Assembly: GCA_964500225.1 (NCBI GenBank)
Contig: CAZCOA010000007.1
Location: forward strand, 21,972-85,971
Source: JAAYDY01 sp964500225
Lineage (GTDB): Bacteria; Planctomycetota; Phycisphaerae; FEN-1346; JAACEH01
DNA length: 64,000 bases
Direction of reading: 5' to 3'
The notes beneath the pieces are model-generated. The model had not been told where the DNA came from. It ran no database searches and saw only the letters and a list, made by a program, of their open reading frames with translations. The position numbers and the translations under genes were made by a program. Positions 61,877 to 64,000 of this stretch are shown here, one piece after another (the first letter of the stretch is position 1; every line of letters starts with the position of its first letter).

Positions 61877-63571
61877 ATGTTGCATTTCGACATGAACGCG
61901 GGGAACTTCGGGTCGTACCTGGGCGGCGGCGTGGGCGAAGGGGTGCGGCTCGGTTCGTCGGGCGTGGTGCTGGACTGGGCGCGGCACGAGGCGGACGAGC
62001 ACACGCTGGGGCTGTGGCATCTGTCGGGAGGCACCTGGAGTGATGCGTCGGGTCATGGCCTGACGCTGACGCCGGTGGGGTCGCCGGTGCTACGTGAAGA
62101 CGGGGCGTACTTCGACGGCTCCAACTATGCCTATTGCACGCTGGACGTGCGTCCGTACAGTGCGCTGACGGTCGAGGCGTGGTTCCGTGTTGCGTCGCCG
62201 CAGGAGCCGGGGGCCCGGATTGTGGCTCAGAACTACAACGTGACGTTAACGTTCGGTTCGTCGGGTCGGTTGCAGTGCAGCTTGCGCGGGGTGGCCGTTG
62301 GCGGCGGCTCGGTGTCGTTGTCGTCGGCCTCCGGTTTGGTGACGGCGGGTTCGTGGCACCATGCGGCAGTGACGTTCCAGCGGAACGCCGTCGGCGGGGT
62401 GAAGTTGTGGTACGACGGCCAGGTGGTGGCGAGTGCGGACACGGCGGATGCCCCCCTGTCGGACGACGCTTCGACGCGGTTCAGTGTAGCGGCAAGGTCC
62501 AATATTGAGCGAATGACGGGCACGGTGGACGAGGTGCGCGTGAGCGACGTGGTGCGGTACACGTCGGGGTTCACGGCGCGTCGTGTGGCGGCGGCCGGGG
62601 GATTTGATTCGCCGGTGTTCGATACGGCGCGCCAAGGGGCTGTGTGGACGGCGGTGGAGCACCAGGGGACGACGCCGTCGGGCAGTTCGCTGGTGCTGTT
62701 GGTGCGAGGGGGCGACAGGCTGGACGGCGTCGGGGGCGTGGACGCGGGATGGACGATGCCGCTGATCGGGCTGCCGTCGGGGCGGTACTTGCAGTGGCGT
62801 GCGTTGCTGCTTCCGGCGGCGAACGGCTCGGGGTGGCCGTCGCCGGTGTTGTCGTCGGTGGCGGCGACGGCGTCGGAGGCGGGATACAACGTGTATCACG
62901 GGGTGGGTGCGACGGCTGCGGCGGCACTGGACTATGCGGCTGCGGCGGCGCGCGTGGGACCTGGGCGGTTGTCGTGGTCGGCGTCGGGTCTGGCGTATCC
63001 GGCGGTTCACTGGTTCGGCGTGCGGAGCGTGGACGCCGAGGGTCGCGAGGCGGCGACGGTGTCGGCGGAGGTGCGGTTGGAGCTGGGCGCGTCGGGCGAG
63101 CGTGTGGCGGCGCGGCCGGCGTCGGTGACGGCGCTGGAGGCGGAGGGGGTCGGCGGGGGTCGCGTGCGGCTCTCGTGGCAAGCGGCGGCCGAGGGCGGCG
63201 AGGCGAGAACGGAGGTGTTCCGCATCTACGGCGGCGAGGGGTCGGTATCGTTCGATGCGCCGATGGGCGAGGTGCGGTGCGAGGCGGGGCGGCGGGAGTA
63301 CCGATGGACCAGCGGGCCGCTGGCGCAGGGGTCGGGGATGGTGTTCGCGGTGCGGAGCGAGACGTCGGCGGGGGGGTGCGACGCGGATCCGCCGGAGGTG
63401 GCGGTGACGGTGGACGCGTCGGGGCCTGCGGCGGCGGGTCTGGTGCGGGCGCAGCCGGGGTGGGGGGAGGCGGGCGGGGCGCCGAGCGGCATGGCCGTGT
63501 GCGGCCATGAGGCGCGGGCGTGCCTGTGTGGTGCATGGCCGCGTCGGCGAGGGCGTGTCCCCCATCCATGA
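61877..63571 (+). CDS. LamG/concanavalin-fold tail protein with fibronectin-like repeats
   Basis: 564 residues. After MLHFDMNAGNFGSYLGGGVG, a LamG-type lectin fold (about 45-215) has GLWHLSGGTWSDASGHGLTL, DGSNYAYCTLDVRPYSALTV and VDEVRVSDVVRYT. Two fibronectin-like segments follow (about 330-420 and 430-520). The last 60 residues are odd (SGMAVCGHEARACLCG) because the frame reads through a GC palindrome (63488-63509); the real stop may differ. Likely receptor-binding tail protein. Confidence 0.7.
   Translation: MLHFDMNAGNFGSYLGGGVGEGVRLGSSGVVLDWARHEADEHTLGLWHLSGGTWSDASGHGLTLTPVGSPVLREDGAYFDGSNYAYCTLDVRPYSALTVEAWFRVASPQEPGARIVAQNYNVTLTFGSSGRLQCSLRGVAVGGGSVSLSSASGLVTAGSWHHAAVTFQRNAVGGVKLWYDGQVVASADTADAPLSDDASTRFSVAARSNIERMTGTVDEVRVSDVVRYTSGFTARRVAAAGGFDSPVFDTARQGAVWTAVEHQGTTPSGSSLVLLVRGGDRLDGVGGVDAGWTMPLIGLPSGRYLQWRALLLPAANGSGWPSPVLSSVAATASEAGYNVYHGVGATAAAALDYAAAAARVGPGRLSWSASGLAYPAVHWFGVRSVDAEGREAATVSAEVRLELGASGERVAARPASVTALEAEGVGGGRVRLSWQAAAEGGEARTEVFRIYGGEGSVSFDAPMGEVRCEAGRREYRWTSGPLAQGSGMVFAVRSETSAGGCDADPPEVAVTVDASGPAAAGLVRAQPGWGEAGGAPSGMAVCGHEARACLCGAWPRRRGRVPHP
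63488..63509. repeat. REP-like GC palindrome within a reading frame
   Basis: GGCATGGCCG - TGTG - CGGCCATG, the same family as the intergenic palindromes, but lying in the 3' end of the LamG gene. Confidence 0.5.
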
Positions 63572-63591
63572 GAGGACTTCGGGAGACGGCG

Positions 63592-64000
63592 ATGAGCAAC
63601 ACGGCGGTGTATTTTGCAGAGGAGTCGCGCGTGCCGGTGGTGAGGGAGCCGGTGCTGCGCGTGGAAGTGGGCGGCCATTGGCGAGCCGGGTTGCGTCCGG
63701 TGCGGTGTCGGCAGTCGGCGGGGGACGTGCCGCGGCTGTGGCTGGAGCTGGACACGGGCCGTGCGGCGGGCGACGCGCAGCGGTGGTTGCCCGAGTCGGT
63801 GCTGAACGCGGTGAGGCCTGGGGATCGGGTGACGGTGGACCTGGTGCGCGGGACGACGCTGGGTCTTCGGGGCGGGGCGACGGTGCGGCTGTTCGACGGG
63901 TACGTGGAGGGGCCGCGGTTCGGGTACGACGCCGGAGGCGAGCGGACGTTGCTGGAGGCGGTGGACCGCAGCGACGCGCTGGTGCGCGGGCGTGTGGGGG
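63592..64000 (+). CDS. Probable phage tail protein, N-terminal part (runs off the window)
   Basis: 136 residues visible, from ATG 63592 (GGGAGACGG upstream): SNTAVYFAEESRVPVVREPV and VRLFDGYVEGPRFGYDAGGE, then LLEAVDRSDALVRGR. The beta-rich 'L-F-x-G-Y-V' pattern recalls the first domain of baseplate-hub proteins of the gpD/T4 gp27 type. The rest is outside the window, so this is tentative. Confidence 0.5.
   Translation, partial: MSNTAVYFAEESRVPVVREPVLRVEVGGHWRAGLRPVRCRQSAGDVPRLWLELDTGRAAGDAQRWLPESVLNAVRPGDRVTVDLVRGTTLGLRGGATVRLFDGYVEGPRFGYDAGGERTLLEAVDRSDALVRGRVG

Noticed and set aside
62246..63565. 439-codon minus-strand frame opposite the LamG gene
   Set aside because: Arg/Pro/His-rich shadow with no motif.
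1..64000. CRISPR array or tRNA/rRNA genes
   Set aside because: No regular repeat-spacer pattern and no convincing tRNA T-loop or rRNA segment was seen.

Overview
The window is about 64 kb of GC-rich bacterial chromosome, probably from an anaerobic or facultative member of the Planctomycetota (Phycisphaerae-like) or a close PVC relative. This rests on combined traits rather than a marker gene: DapL-type lysine biosynthesis, two PEP-CTERM surface proteins, a ThiD2-ThiE fusion, a sigma-54 regulated iron-sulfur cluster module typical of anaerobes, an LptF/LptG pair and a MlaE/F/D transporter (so a diderm envelope), and many lipobox proteins. A 100-N scaffold gap (41176-41275) shows this is a draft or metagenome assembly.

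Region 1 (1-11.6 kb) is the replication-origin neighbourhood: the 5' part of dapL, a PfkB-type sugar kinase, prfB with an intact programmed +1 frameshift site, a small membrane protein, then parB between two identical perfect parS sites, dnaA, a candidate oriC, dnaN, a DUF721/DciA helicase-loader gene and gyrB. No parA lies beside parB and no recF lies between dnaN and gyrB.

Region 2 (11.6-24.2 kb) holds envelope and housekeeping genes: a CocE-like hydrolase, a family 3 glycosidase and secreted proteins on the plus strand, then a minus-strand run of eight genes (two lipoproteins, glyA, an ankyrin lipoprotein, hpt, an old-yellow-enzyme flavoprotein, a lipoprotein and a membrane protein).

Region 3 (24.7-28.1 kb) is the most coherent regulatory unit. 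A PAS/sigma-54 activator sits between two sets of NifX/NifB-type cluster-binding proteins plus a DUF5320 protein. Each set has a near-perfect -24/-12 promoter, and the activator has a sigma-70 promoter flanked by an inverted repeat.

Region 4 (28-55 kb) contains thiamine synthesis, a von Willebrand A protein, two PEP-CTERM proteins, a Spy-like protein, a flavodoxin-ferredoxin, hydrolases, a MORN-CAP protein, a lysozyme-like protein, an aminotransferase, lptF/lptG, a DHH-like protein, two paired lipoproteins, a DUF2752 protein, mlaE/F/D, purB and a DUF2238 membrane protein.

Region 5 (55.6 kb to the end) is a phage morphogenesis cluster: portal, scaffold-like, SU10/DUF5309-type capsid, adaptor-like, fibronectin-like and lectin-like tail proteins, and the start of a probable tail protein. 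No terminase, integrase or lysis gene is visible, so it may be a remnant, a gene-transfer-agent-like element or a displaced prophage part. Short GC-rich palindromes related to GGCATGGCCGC recur between genes in both chromosomal and phage-like regions.
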